NCBI GenBank assembly: GCA_965662725.1
Contig: CBFIIT010000031.1
Location: forward strand, 1-21,534
DNA: 21,534 nucleotides
Origin: UBA8337 sp965662725
GTDB lineage: Bacteria; Pseudomonadota; Alphaproteobacteria; RS24
Direction: 5' to 3'
Below, piece by piece: positions 1 through 7,825 of the stretch (position 1 is its first letter; the number at the start of each line of letters is the position of its first letter). The notes below the pieces were generated by a model that worked only from the letters and a program-made list of their open reading frames with translations, was not told where the DNA came from and made no database searches. The position numbers and the translations under genes are program-made.

Positions 1-30
1 AGGTGCGCTACCAGGCTGCGCCACACTCCG
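1..30 (-). tRNA. tRNA-Pro, 5' part only (runs off the left edge)
   Basis: On the minus strand the first 30 bases read as the start of a tRNA: a 7-nt acceptor strand CGGAGTG, TG, then a D arm with GCGC pairing GCGC around an AGCCTGGTA loop. The CGG start, with C at position 1, is typical of bacterial proline tRNAs. The anticodon lies outside the window, so the amino acid is inferred from the acceptor start and D arm only. A good promoter lies immediately upstream. Confidence 0.7.
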
Positions 31-41
31 ACTGAGGTGCT

Positions 42-70
42 TATATAGCCAAGCGCTTTCGGGCTGGCAA
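42..70 (-). promoter_or_regulatory. sigma70-type promoter of tRNA-Pro
   Basis: On the minus strand TTGCCA (65-70) is followed after exactly 17 nt by TATATA (42-47). The tRNA begins 11 nt beyond the -10 box, which is the usual spacing for a tRNA transcript with a short leader. It lies within the leader of the divergent beta-propeller gene. Confidence 0.6.
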
Positions 71-104
71 TGAGAAAAACAAAAGCAAATGGGGGCTTTC
101 AAAT

Positions 105-1193
105 ATGTCTGAAAGTGCAAGCAGTGCGATTAAAAAAAGACCTATAGCGGCGGCTTTAACCGGGCTATTGGCTCTGGTCTTCGGGTATTTATTGCTGTGG
201 CCGGTGCCGTTTGACCCGGTTGCCGGACCTGAACGCGCCGCCAATCCGGCCGGTAGCGGGGTGTTTACCAAAAACAATCATTTGGCCAAAGCCGAGATGC
301 TGCAAGCCGGTATCGGGCCGGAAGCGGTGGCGTTTGACCGGCAAGGGCGGCTTTATACCGGTCTTTCAGGCGGCGATATTGTTCGTTTTGACGCCGCGGG
401 AAATAAGCAAAAGCTGGCCAATACCGATGGCCGTCCGCTCGGTCTGAAATTTGACCGGCAAGGTGATTTAATTATTGCCGATGCCGGCAAGGGGTTGCTG
501 GCGATGAAACCAAATGGCGATATCAAAACGCTGGCGACAGATTATCAGGGCGTGCGGATGAAGTTTGTCGACGATTTGGCCATCGCCTCAGACGGCAAGA
601 TTTATTTTTCCGACGCGTCGGCACGTTATGAATACGGGCACGATATTATGGAAGTATTTGAGCGACGCCCGTCCGGTCGATTGTTTGTATACGACCCCAA
701 AAACGGCGCGCTGTCGCTCTTGTTGGATAATCTCTATTTCGCCAATGGTGTGGCGCTGAGCGCTGCGGAAGATTTTGTGCTGGTCAATGAAACCTATGAG
801 CATCGGGTGATACGCTATTGGCTGCGCGGCCCCAAAAAAGGCACGAAAGATGTGTTTGTTGAAAACATGCCGGCCTATTTGGATAATATTACCAGTGCTG
901 CAGATGGCGGGTTTTGGCTGGCCGGTGTGGCGGCACGCACGGATGATTTGGACGCACTGGTCTCGCGGCCCTTCATGCGGAAAGTCATATGGCGGCTGAT
1001 GCAGCTGACCGGTGCCAATCCGGCGGCTATGCATAGTTATGCGATTAAATTATCGGCAGAGGGCGAAGTGCTGACGTCATTGGAGGATGATAGCGGGCAT
1101 ATTTTCATGATGACAAGCGTCATTGAAGATAGCGGGATGCTGTATCTAGGCAGTTTAATAAATGACAAGATTGGCGTAATTGACGCACCGTAA
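105..1193 (+). CDS. SMP-30/gluconolactonase/strictosidine synthase-like beta-propeller protein, membrane anchored
   Basis: A 362-residue protein with one hydrophobic segment at about residues 13-32 after a short basic N-terminus, so it is probably anchored in the inner membrane with the domain outside. The rest reads as a six-bladed propeller of the strictosidine synthase/APMAP branch. Visible motifs are FVDDLAIASDGKIYFSDAS, FANGVALSAAEDFVLVNET followed by HRVIRYWL, and YLDNITSAADGGFWLAG, which match the family pattern DDL..DG.IYF.DAS / NGV.LS / DNI...DGG.W. Characterised relatives are lactonases, esterases or plant Pictet-Spenglerases; bacterial members of this branch mostly have no known substrate. 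It stands alone between two tRNA genes. The start has no strong Shine-Dalgarno (a GGGGG run lies at about 91-95), but the membrane segment begins right after it, which supports this ATG. Confidence 0.85.
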   Translation: MSESASSAIKKRPIAAALTGLLALVFGYLLLWPVPFDPVAGPERAANPAGSGVFTKNNHLAKAEMLQAGIGPEAVAFDRQGRLYTGLSGGDIVRFDAAGNKQKLANTDGRPLGLKFDRQGDLIIADAGKGLLAMKPNGDIKTLATDYQGVRMKFVDDLAIASDGKIYFSDASARYEYGHDIMEVFERRPSGRLFVYDPKNGALSLLLDNLYFANGVALSAAEDFVLVNETYEHRVIRYWLRGPKKGTKDVFVENMPAYLDNITSAADGGFWLAGVAARTDDLDALVSRPFMRKVIWRLMQLTGANPAAMHSYAIKLSAEGEVLTSLEDDSGHIFMMTSVIEDSGMLYLGSLINDKIGVIDAP

Positions 1194-1207
1194 AGAAAAA
1201 TAGGGGC

Positions 1208-1234
1208 TAGACCGAACGGTCGGTTTTATATATT
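1208..1234 (+). promoter_or_regulatory. possible promoter of tRNA-Gln
   Basis: TAGACC (1208-1213, four of six bases matching TTGACA) is followed by a 15-nt spacer and TATATT (1229-1234), 12 nt before the tRNA starts. The spacer is shorter than ideal and the hexamer overlaps the hairpin above, so this is tentative. Confidence 0.3.
1209..1227 (+). terminator. short hairpin with T tract, or an operator-like palindrome
   Basis: Sixteen bases after the stop of the propeller gene, ACCGA (1211-1215) and TCGGT (1220-1224) pair around ACGG, with possible extension by A-T and G-U to 1209/1226, followed by a T/A-rich run. This would make a short rho-independent terminator. The same bases also read as TAGACC-N4-GGTC, close to the TetR-type (NemR-like) operator half-sites. 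I cannot decide between the two from sequence. Confidence 0.4.
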
Positions 1235-1246
1235 TTCGCGCTCAGT

Positions 1247-1321
1247 TGGGGTGTGGCCAAGTGGTAAGGCACCGGTTTTTGGTATCGGCATGCGTAGGTT
1301 CGAATCCTACCACCCCAGCCA
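1247..1321 (+). tRNA. tRNA-Gln(TTG)
   Basis: A complete cloverleaf can be folded: acceptor TGGGGTG/CACCCCA, D stem GCC/GGC, anticodon stem CCGGT/ATCGG around the loop TTTTGGT (anticodon TTG at 1279-1281, reading CAA), variable loop CATGC, and T arm GTAGG-TTCGAAT-CCTAC. The discriminator G is followed by an encoded CCA (1319-1321). The T-rich stretch just after it, before the convergent carbonic anhydrase gene, may help termination. Confidence 0.97.
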
Positions 1322-1337
1322 TTTTTCATTATTGTTT

Positions 1338-1874
1338 TTACTTTGGCGATAAAAAGCCCGCGGCGCGTAAATCATCTTCGCTGAAACGGTGTATGCCTTT
1401 GGCGTAATTCTTTGCATTCTGCACATAAAACGCCGCATTCATTGCATTGGCAGCACCGCTATCTCGGGTTTTCACCAGCTTGGCCGGGCTACCGGCAATA
1501 ATGGAATTATCGGGAAATTCACTGCCCTCAGTGACGATTGAGTGTCCGGCGACAATGCAATTATTGCCGATCTTCGCCCCATCCATAATCGTCGCGTTAA
1601 TGCCAATAAGGCATTTATCGCCAATGGTGCATCCATGCAGTGTCGCGTGATGGGTGATTGAGCAGTCATCGCCGATAATGGTCGGTGTGGCGGCACCGAC
1701 ATGCACCATGACAAAATCTTGAATATTCGTCCGCGCGCCGATTTCAATGTGATGCATCTCGCTGCGCATAACGACATTGGGCCATACGGAACTTTCCGGT
1801 CCGAGGCTGACATGGCCGAAAATCAAAGCCGTTTCATGCACCCAAGCGGTTTCATCGATTTTAATATCACTCAT
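1338..1874 (-). CDS. gamma-class carbonic anhydrase family protein (left-handed beta-helix)
   Basis: A 178-residue hexapeptide-repeat protein of the YrdA/PaaY/gamma carbonic anhydrase family. Repeats such as SVWPNVVMR, IGARTNIQD, IGDDCSITHHATLHG and IGDKCLIGINATIMDGAKIG are visible. The three zinc-ligand histidines of the family appear to be present: H58 in VMVHVG, and H75 and H80 (five apart) in THHATLH. The family binds a metal between subunits of a trimer. Some members hydrate CO2, while for others activity is undemonstrated, so activity is inferred. It is the last gene of the minus-strand run, 12 nt after the CDP-alcohol transferase stop, with a GAGAG Shine-Dalgarno before its ATG. It converges on tRNA-Gln. 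Confidence 0.92.
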   Translation of the reverse strand: MSDIKIDETAWVHETALIFGHVSLGPESSVWPNVVMRSEMHHIEIGARTNIQDFVMVHVGAATPTIIGDDCSITHHATLHGCTIGDKCLIGINATIMDGAKIGNNCIVAGHSIVTEGSEFPDNSIIAGSPAKLVKTRDSGAANAMNAAFYVQNAKNYAKGIHRFSEDDLRAAGFLSPK

Positions 1875-1886
1875 TTATTCTCTCGC

Positions 1887-2492
1887 TTACTCATCTCGTA
1901 AAGACCGGATGGAGACGATAATCCGTCCAAATACGGAAAGATAGACAAAAGCGGCGAATATTAGCGCCGCCTGCGCGAAATAAGACGGATATATAAGGGT
2001 AAAGGCGAAAAACAGGATGGTTTCCGTGCCTTCTGCTAATCCTGCCAAGTAGTAAAAGCCTTTTTTGCCTTGCGTCTCGGTGGTATGGCCGCGTTTTTCC
2101 GCCTGTATGGCGAAAGCCAGGAAGCCGGTCATTGACATGGCAAAGCTGGACAATAAAACCGCCGAAGCGAAGCTGTTATAGGGGTCATAAAACAGAAAAC
2201 CCAGCGGCAGTAGCGCCCAAAGGAGAAAATCGCTGACAATATCCAGATAAGCACCGAGATCGGTTGCGCCCTGACGGCGCGCCACCGCGCCGTCCAGACC
2301 GTCTGCCAAGCGATTCAAGGCTAAAAGTGCCAAAGCGAGAGCAAATTGCCCTTGCGTAACGGTATAAAAACACCCGATACCAATAAAAAAACCGCCAATA
2401 GTAATACTATTGGCGGAAACTTTATCAGATAACGCGTCGGCTGCCGCATTGAGCGGCGGATCAATCAACCGGCGCATGCTGCTATCAAGCAT
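1887..2492 (-). CDS. CDP-alcohol phosphatidyltransferase family membrane enzyme
   Basis: A 201-residue integral membrane protein. The family signature D-x2-D-G-x2-A-R-x7-G-x3-D-x3-D is complete: D64, D67-G, A71-R72, G80, D84 and D88. These Asp residues bind the metal and CDP-alcohol for transfer of a phosphatidyl or phospho-alcohol group. Hydrophobic helices surround the motif (about 33-60, 88-125 and 150-190). The acceptor alcohol cannot be told from sequence. I chose the start at 2492, one base after the stop of the upstream flavoprotein gene. The frame is open back to 2594, but that extension lies inside the neighbour and does not look like protein of this family. Translation is probably coupled to the upstream gene because there is no strong Shine-Dalgarno. 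Confidence 0.9.
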   Translation of the reverse strand: MLDSSMRRLIDPPLNAAADALSDKVSANSITIGGFFIGIGCFYTVTQGQFALALALLALNRLADGLDGAVARRQGATDLGAYLDIVSDFLLWALLPLGFLFYDPYNSFASAVLLSSFAMSMTGFLAFAIQAEKRGHTTETQGKKGFYYLAGLAEGTETILFFAFTLIYPSYFAQAALIFAAFVYLSVFGRIIVSIRSLRDE

Positions 2493-2493
2493 A

Positions 2494-3465
2494 TTAGCTC
2501 GCGCGTTGCACCAGACTGTCAATCGCATCGCGATAATCGCGTTCCATATCAGCGACAACGTCTTCAATGGTCTGCACTTTTTCAATGCTGCCAATACCTT
2601 GGCCTGAGCCCCAAATGTCTTTCCAAGCTTTGGTTTTCATATTACCGCCCGAACCGAAATCCATTTTCGACTTATCGGCATCCGGCAAATTATTCGGGTC
2701 AAGACCTGCTGCGGCGATGGACGGTTTCAGATAATTGCCGTCAACGCCGGTAAATAGCGATGAATAGACAATATCGTCGGCGGCGCTTTCCACCAGCATG
2801 TCTTTATAAGCTTGGTCGGCATTGGCTTCTTCGGTCGCAATGAAGCGCGAGCCGATATAGGCCAAATCGGCACCCATGGCCAAAGCGGAAGCGACGCAAT
2901 AGCCGTCACCCATCGCACCGGACAGCAAAATCGTGCCGTCAAACCATTCTTTCACTTCGCGGACCAGCGCAAAAGGTGACAGCGCACCGGCATGGCCACC
3001 GGCACCGGCGCATACCAGAATAAGGCCGTCCACGCCTTGTTCGGCCGCTTTCTTGGCGTGTTTCACATTAATCACATCATGGAATACGACCCCGCCATAG
3101 CTATGCGCTGCTTCGACAATAAATTCCGGCGGACGCAAAGAGGTGATGATAATCGGCACTTTATGCTTCACGCAGATTTCCATATCGGTTTTCAGCCGGT
3201 CATTTGACGCATGGCAAATCTGATTAACCGCATAAGGAGCAACATATTTATCCGGATTGGCAGCTTTATATTCGGCCAATTCCGTATTGATGCGTGTCAG
3301 CCATTCGTCGAGCACCTCAGACGGGCGCGCATTCAAAGCAGGAAACGAGCCGACAATGCCGGCTTTACATTGCGCTATCACCAATTCGGGTCCGGAAACC
3401 AAAAACAGCGGTGAGCCAACAACGGGGATACGCAGACTGTTCTGCAAAACTTCAGGTAGTGACAT
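2494..3465 (-). CDS. nitronate monooxygenase-like FMN protein (2-nitropropane dioxygenase family)
   Basis: A 323-residue TIM-barrel flavoprotein. It carries CAGAGGHAG with H158, at the position of the catalytic histidine of class I nitronate monooxygenases, and a later ILLSGAMGDG...GADLAYIGSRFIAT stretch that forms the FMN phosphate site. The N-terminal PVVGSPLFLVSGPEL also fits the family. Known members oxidise alkyl nitronates, or in some cases act as NADH:quinone reductases, so the substrate is uncertain. The start is supported by GGAG at 8-11 nt before the ATG. Its stop lies one base before the ATG of the CDP-alcohol transferase. A 67-nt gap separates it from the upstream hydrolase gene, so it may have its own promoter as well as read-through. 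Confidence 0.93.
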   Translation of the reverse strand: MSLPEVLQNSLRIPVVGSPLFLVSGPELVIAQCKAGIVGSFPALNARPSEVLDEWLTRINTELAEYKAANPDKYVAPYAVNQICHASNDRLKTDMEICVKHKVPIIITSLRPPEFIVEAAHSYGGVVFHDVINVKHAKKAAEQGVDGLILVCAGAGGHAGALSPFALVREVKEWFDGTILLSGAMGDGYCVASALAMGADLAYIGSRFIATEEANADQAYKDMLVESAADDIVYSSLFTGVDGNYLKPSIAAAGLDPNNLPDADKSKMDFGSGGNMKTKAWKDIWGSGQGIGSIEKVQTIEDVVADMERDYRDAIDSLVQRAS

Positions 3466-3532
3466 AATAAATCTCCAATTTCTGAAATGAAAATTAGCGT
3501 TTTTGGCGCTTAAGGCAAGGCGACAAATGAAC

Positions 3533-4768
3533 CTATTTAAGGCTCGCGTAGACCAGTTGCCCCAATTGCGGGCGCAACGGATAAGTAGCGGCCGGCATGA
3601 GCTGGGTCATCAGAATAACCGTCATATCTTCAACCGGATCATTCCAGAAAATCGTGCTGGCCAGTCCGCCCCATGAGGTATTGCCCATAGAGGTGGTCGA
3701 CACGGTAACGCCGTCATTAATGGTCACTGACAGACCAAGGCCGAAACCGGTGCCGGGATAAGCCACTTCGGTAAACATGCCAAAACCATGCTCTTCCAAT
3801 GTGCGGTTATGCGGCAATTGATTGGTACCCATTTTAGCTACGGTTTTACGGTTCAAAATACGCGCGCCATTGGCCCCGGTGCCGCCGCGCCGCAGCATAT
3901 CGGCAAATTTAAAATAATCTTCCATTGTCGATAGCAGCCCACCGCCGCCGGATAAAAATTCGCGGCCAGGTGCGTAAATGGTTTTTTCCGGGCTGTCGGC
4001 CAGCGTGGTGACGCGCTTAATCGGGTCGAAGCTGTAATTGTGCATTAATCGATGCCGTTTATCGTCAGGAATATGGAAGAATGTGTCGGGCATGCCTAGC
4101 GGGTCAAAAATATGTTGTTTGAAATAGGCATCCAGCGTCTGGCCGGATACCAGCTCAATAATATGTCCCAATACATCGGTCGCGACCGAATAATTCCACG
4201 CCGTGCCGGGTGAGAATAGAAGCGGCATTTCCGACAGCTTTTCGCATAGCTGCGACAGGTTCATTTTTTCAGACCGCGCACCGTTAATTTTTTCATTTCG
4301 GTATATTGCATCAACCGGATGCTCCAGCAGAAAATCATAAGTCAGACCGGACTGATGGGTCAGCAAATCATGTAGCGTAATCATCCTGTCGGGATCGCGC
4401 GTCGTATAATCGCTGGCTGTGCCGCTATCGAAAACTTTCACATCCTTAAACGCCGGAATAAATTTGGTAATCGGGTCGGTGAGCATCAGGCGGCCATTTT
4501 CATAAAGCTGCATAATGGCGACTGAGGTAATCGGCTTGGTCATCGAGTAAATGCGGAAAATGGCGCTGTCATCCAAATCAAAGCCGCCTTCAAACGCGCT
4601 TTTACCTTGATGGCTGAGGAGGGCAATTTTGCCTTCACGGGCAACTGAAATCGACAGGCCGGCAAACTTCTCGCGTTCCAAATAAGATTGGAAATAGGCA
4701 GGAACCGCCTCCAAACGCGCTCGATCAAAGCCCAGTTTCTCGGCATCTTCAAACACATAATCCGTCAT
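3533..4768 (-). CDS. serine hydrolase of the class C beta-lactamase / family VIII esterase group
   Basis: A 411-residue protein with the penicillin-binding fold. The nucleophile motif S-x-x-K is S75-M-T-K78. The second motif tyrosine is Y193 in WNYSVATDVLGH. The third element is WGG (W366) in SWGGLASTIFW, as in EstB-type family VIII esterases, rather than the KTG of true beta-lactamases. The function is therefore probably ester hydrolysis with an unknown substrate. No signal peptide is visible, so it is probably cytoplasmic. The ATG is 2 nt after the stop of the oligopeptidase B gene, suggesting co-transcription and coupled translation. Confidence 0.92.
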   Translation of the reverse strand: MTDYVFEDAEKLGFDRARLEAVPAYFQSYLEREKFAGLSISVAREGKIALLSHQGKSAFEGGFDLDDSAIFRIYSMTKPITSVAIMQLYENGRLMLTDPITKFIPAFKDVKVFDSGTASDYTTRDPDRMITLHDLLTHQSGLTYDFLLEHPVDAIYRNEKINGARSEKMNLSQLCEKLSEMPLLFSPGTAWNYSVATDVLGHIIELVSGQTLDAYFKQHIFDPLGMPDTFFHIPDDKRHRLMHNYSFDPIKRVTTLADSPEKTIYAPGREFLSGGGGLLSTMEDYFKFADMLRRGGTGANGARILNRKTVAKMGTNQLPHNRTLEEHGFGMFTEVAYPGTGFGLGLSVTINDGVTVSTTSMGNTSWGGLASTIFWNDPVEDMTVILMTQLMPAATYPLRPQLGQLVYASLK

Positions 4769-4770
4769 CT

Positions 4771-6897
4771 CTAAGTCTCTTCCTTGTTCATATTATGGGT
4801 CAACAAAACAAACGCATATACGAAGGCGGTCTCATATAGCTGGTTAAACCGTCCGGCCTTACCGCCATGTCCCGCTGTCATTTCGGTGCGCAGCAGACTG
4901 AGGCCTTCATCTTGGCGCGTGGCGCGCAGCCGCGCAATCCATTTAGCCGGTTCCCAATAGGTGACACGCGGGTCCGTCAGGCCACCCGTCGCCAAAATAT
5001 GCGGATATGCTTTCGGTTCGATATTCTCATAAGGCGCGTAACTGGCAATCAAATCATAAGCCTCGGCGCTGTCAATCGGATTGCCCCATTCCGGCCATTC
5101 AGGCGGGGTGAGCGGCAGGCTGGCATCCAGCATGGTGGTCAGCACATCAACAAACGGCACTTCGGCAATGGCACTGCAAAAAAGCTGCGGCGCAAGATTG
5201 ACAGTCGCGCCCACCAGCAAACCGCCGGCGCTGCCGCCATGAATGGAAATTTGTCCGGCTTTTGTAAAACCACCCTCAATCAATGCTTCGGCGGCCGAAA
5301 CAAAATCACGAAACGTATTGGTCTTTTGTGGCCCGCGCCCTTGCATGAACCAATTATGACCGCAGGCTTTGCCGCCGCGAATATGCGCAATCGCGTAAAT
5401 AAAGCCGCGTTCAACCAAGCTCAAACGAGTGACGGAAAAAGCCGCCGGAATGGTGATGCCGTAGGAGCCATAGCCATATAACAGCACCGGCGCGCTGCCA
5501 TCTAAGGGGGTGTCTTTATGATAGAGCAGCGACACCGGTATTTGCGCCCCGTCATGACCGGTGGCGATGATACGCCGCGTCACATAATCGCTTGCGTCAT
5601 GGCCGCTAGGCACGTTTTGGGTTTTGCGTAAAACCCGCGCGCCGTCGGCCATATTGTAATCAAAAGTCTGTGTCGGCGTTGTCATGGAGGCATAGGTGAA
5701 ACGCATCTCAGCCGTGTCATATTCAGCCATCGCACCGAAGCTGACATCATATGCCTCTTCATCAAAGGCAATGGCGGCTTCCGTATTATCGCTCAAATTG
5801 GTTATTTCAATGCGCGGCAGCGCATTTTCGCGCAGCAACACCGCCATATGATTGGCAAAAGGCAGCGCGTCCAAAACCAGACAGCCGGCTTTATGGGGGC
5901 GCAGTATTTGCCAATCCGATTTGTCGTTTTTGATTATCGGCAGCGGCGCGGTAACGATTTGAAAATCGTCGGCTTTACCGGCTTCATCCCAATTGGTGAC
6001 AATCACAAGCCGATTGCGCGCCGCATCATCATCGACTTCATATTCAATGCCGGTTTGGCGGGGTGCAACACATACCGGCGCAGCTTCGGGCTGCTGTGCG
6101 TCGATGAGATGCGCTTCCGCCGTTTGGTGGTCATGCGCTGATATGATGAGATAGCGACCGGAGCGGGTTTCTGACAGGCCGATGAAAAAGCCGCTATCGG
6201 CTTCGTCATAAATGCAGGCATCATCTTTTTGCGCTGTGCCGATTTCATGGCGCATGATTTTATGGGGGCGATGGTTTTCATCAATCGCGACATAAAAAAG
6301 AAATTGCCCGCAAGCCGACCAACCAAAGCTGCCACCGGTATCGAGCAATATATCATCAAGATCCTGTCCGCTCTGAATATCACGCAGCCGAACCGTAAAA
6401 TATTCCGAGCCCTTATCATCATAGCCCCAAGCCAAAAGCTGTTCTTGCGGGCAGGCAGCATGATTGATGATTTTGAAAAAATCTTTGCCTTCGGCTTCTT
6501 GATTGCCGTCAATCAACACGCGCATATTATCGGCTTGGCTGTTGCGCGCGCCGCAGCAAATAAGCGGATGCTCGCCGCCGCTGACATAGCGCGTGACAAA
6601 AGCCAGCCGCCCCTGATTGACCGGCACACCGGCTTCATCTTCTTGAATACGTCCGCGCATTTCAGCAAATAGCTGTTCTTGCAATGCGGCGGTTGGTGCC
6701 ATCACTTTGTCGGTATAGGCATTTTCGGCTTCCAAATGGGCGCGAATATCCGACGCCAATGCTTGCGGGTCTTTCATCACCGCTTGCCAATTATCATCGC
6801 GCAACCACGCATAGGGGTCATTGCGGGTGATGTTATGATATGTATCGCTATACGGTTTTTCGGCCGCTTGCGGCGCGCCGGGCGGGGCTTTCAGCAT
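4771..6897 (-). CDS. ptrB: oligopeptidase B (S9A serine peptidase, protease II)
   Basis: A 708-residue prolyl-oligopeptidase family enzyme that cleaves short peptides after basic residues. The N-terminal half is the seven-bladed propeller that restricts substrate size, beginning with the typical R-x-D-P-Y-x-W-L-R (about residues 25-33). The C-terminal alpha/beta hydrolase domain carries the triad: S556 in GGSAGG, D642 in TDPRVTYWEPAKW, and H677 in AGHGG. The spacings (86 and 35) match E. coli PtrB closely. No signal peptide is seen, so it should be cytosolic. Its ATG overlaps the msrB stop in TAATG, and the next gene starts 2 nt after its stop. Length is normal for the family. Confidence 0.95.
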   Translation of the reverse strand: MLKAPPGAPQAAEKPYSDTYHNITRNDPYAWLRDDNWQAVMKDPQALASDIRAHLEAENAYTDKVMAPTAALQEQLFAEMRGRIQEDEAGVPVNQGRLAFVTRYVSGGEHPLICCGARNSQADNMRVLIDGNQEAEGKDFFKIINHAACPQEQLLAWGYDDKGSEYFTVRLRDIQSGQDLDDILLDTGGSFGWSACGQFLFYVAIDENHRPHKIMRHEIGTAQKDDACIYDEADSGFFIGLSETRSGRYLIISAHDHQTAEAHLIDAQQPEAAPVCVAPRQTGIEYEVDDDAARNRLVIVTNWDEAGKADDFQIVTAPLPIIKNDKSDWQILRPHKAGCLVLDALPFANHMAVLLRENALPRIEITNLSDNTEAAIAFDEEAYDVSFGAMAEYDTAEMRFTYASMTTPTQTFDYNMADGARVLRKTQNVPSGHDASDYVTRRIIATGHDGAQIPVSLLYHKDTPLDGSAPVLLYGYGSYGITIPAAFSVTRLSLVERGFIYAIAHIRGGKACGHNWFMQGRGPQKTNTFRDFVSAAEALIEGGFTKAGQISIHGGSAGGLLVGATVNLAPQLFCSAIAEVPFVDVLTTMLDASLPLTPPEWPEWGNPIDSAEAYDLIASYAPYENIEPKAYPHILATGGLTDPRVTYWEPAKWIARLRATRQDEGLSLLRTEMTAGHGGKAGRFNQLYETAFVYAFVLLTHNMNKEET

Positions 6898-7334
6898 TAT
6901 TCGTCGACCGTCTCGCCATTATTGTCTTTTAGCACCATCGCCGTGCCGTTCATACAATAACGCTGACCGGTTGGTGGCGGGCCGTCAGGAAACACATGTC
7001 CCAAATGCGCACCGCAATTGGCGCAGACGCTTTCCGTGCGTTTCATAAATAAAGTATTGTCGGGGCGGTCAGCGACAGCCGTTTCCGACACCGGCTCCCA
7101 AAAGCTGGGCCAGCCTGTGCCGCTATCATATTTTGTGCCGCTTTTGAAAAGCGGTTCATCGCAGCACACACAATGATATGTGCCCTCCGATTTACTGTCC
7201 CAATAAGGGCCGGAAAAAGCACGTTCCGTGCCGGCCTGCCGGGTGACGTAGAACTGCTCATCGCTGAGTTGTTCGCGCCATTCGGCTTCAGTCTTTTGAA
7301 CTGGCCATACCGTATCGTCTTTTTTCCGACCCAT
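6897..7334 (-). CDS. msrB: peptide-methionine (R)-S-oxide reductase
   Basis: A 145-residue MsrB that reduces the R-epimer of methionine sulfoxide in proteins. Two CxxC pairs (C55/C58 and C104/C107) form the structural zinc site. GTGWPSF (72-78) and GHVFPDGP are the family motifs. The catalytic cysteine is C127 in RYCMN, where many homologs have RYCIN. An AGGA Shine-Dalgarno precedes the ATG at 7334. The gene sits 9 nt after the MaoC stop and shares one base with the ptrB start (TAATG), so it is an internal member of the minus-strand operon. Confidence 0.96.
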   Translation of the reverse strand: MGRKKDDTVWPVQKTEAEWREQLSDEQFYVTRQAGTERAFSGPYWDSKSEGTYHCVCCDEPLFKSGTKYDSGTGWPSFWEPVSETAVADRPDNTLFMKRTESVCANCGAHLGHVFPDGPPPTGQRYCMNGTAMVLKDNNGETVDE

Positions 7335-7343
7335 TTTGAAATC

Positions 7344-7796
7344 CTATTCGAACAAAAGTGTCAGGTTTTCAGAGACCATGACCGGCTGCTCAGAGCCTTC
7401 CATTTCCATGGTTACTTCAGCCGTGAACAGCTTGCCGCCGGCTTTTTCTTCAACCGATTTCAGCGCTGAGCGCGCACGCACTTTAGAGCCGACCGGAACC
7501 ATGCCGGTGAAACGGGTTTTATTGGAACCGTAATTAATGCCGCGCGTGACGCTTTTAACGCCTGAGATTTGCGCCATCAGAACCGGCAGCAAAGACAAGG
7601 TCAAGAAGCCATGAGCTATTGTGCCCATGCCCAGTTCTTTTTGCGTCCGCTCGGCATCGAGGTGAATCCACTGATGGTCACCTGTTGCATCGGCAAACAT
7701 ATTGACCCGCTCTTGGTCCACTTCATACCAATCACTGACGCCCAGCTCTTCGCCAACGGCGCCGGCATATTCATCGAGATTTTCAAAAACGCGCAT
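7344..7796 (-). CDS. MaoC-family (R)-specific enoyl-CoA hydratase-like protein
   Basis: A 150-residue hot-dog fold protein. The hydratase 2 motif FADATGDHQWIHLD carries the catalytic pair D40 and H45, five residues apart as in PhaJ-type enzymes. Further family signature is seen in TIAHGFLTLSLLP and GINYGSNKTRF. It should hydrate trans-2-enoyl-CoA to (R)-3-hydroxyacyl-CoA. The reading frame is open to a GTG at 7811, but the codons there are the Shine-Dalgarno itself (AAGGAG, 6 nt before the ATG), so translation starts at 7796. It follows the acyl-CoA synthetase by 29 nt, which supports a shared acyl-CoA pathway. Confidence 0.93.
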   Translation of the reverse strand: MRVFENLDEYAGAVGEELGVSDWYEVDQERVNMFADATGDHQWIHLDAERTQKELGMGTIAHGFLTLSLLPVLMAQISGVKSVTRGINYGSNKTRFTGMVPVGSKVRARSALKSVEEKAGGKLFTAEVTMEMEGSEQPVMVSENLTLLFE

Positions 7797-7825
7797 TGTG
7801 TTCTCCTTCACTTAGCGTTGATTAA

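Noticed and set aside
588..1034. 148-codon minus-strand ORF within the beta-propeller gene
   Set aside because: Antisense shadow; the plus-strand frame shows a complete family pattern.
3496..3512. AGCG...CGCT hairpin between the serine hydrolase and the flavoprotein gene as a terminator
   Set aside because: Only four base pairs with a 7-nt loop and a mixed A/T tail; too weak to call.
4867..6672. Long plus-strand ORFs (up to 204 codons) antisense to the oligopeptidase B gene
   Set aside because: They follow codon-shadow composition of ptrB, have no domain features, and the minus strand encodes a complete enzyme with its triad.
7797..7811. GTG start five codons upstream for the MaoC gene
   Set aside because: The extra codons are the Shine-Dalgarno AAGGAG itself, correctly spaced for the ATG at 7796.
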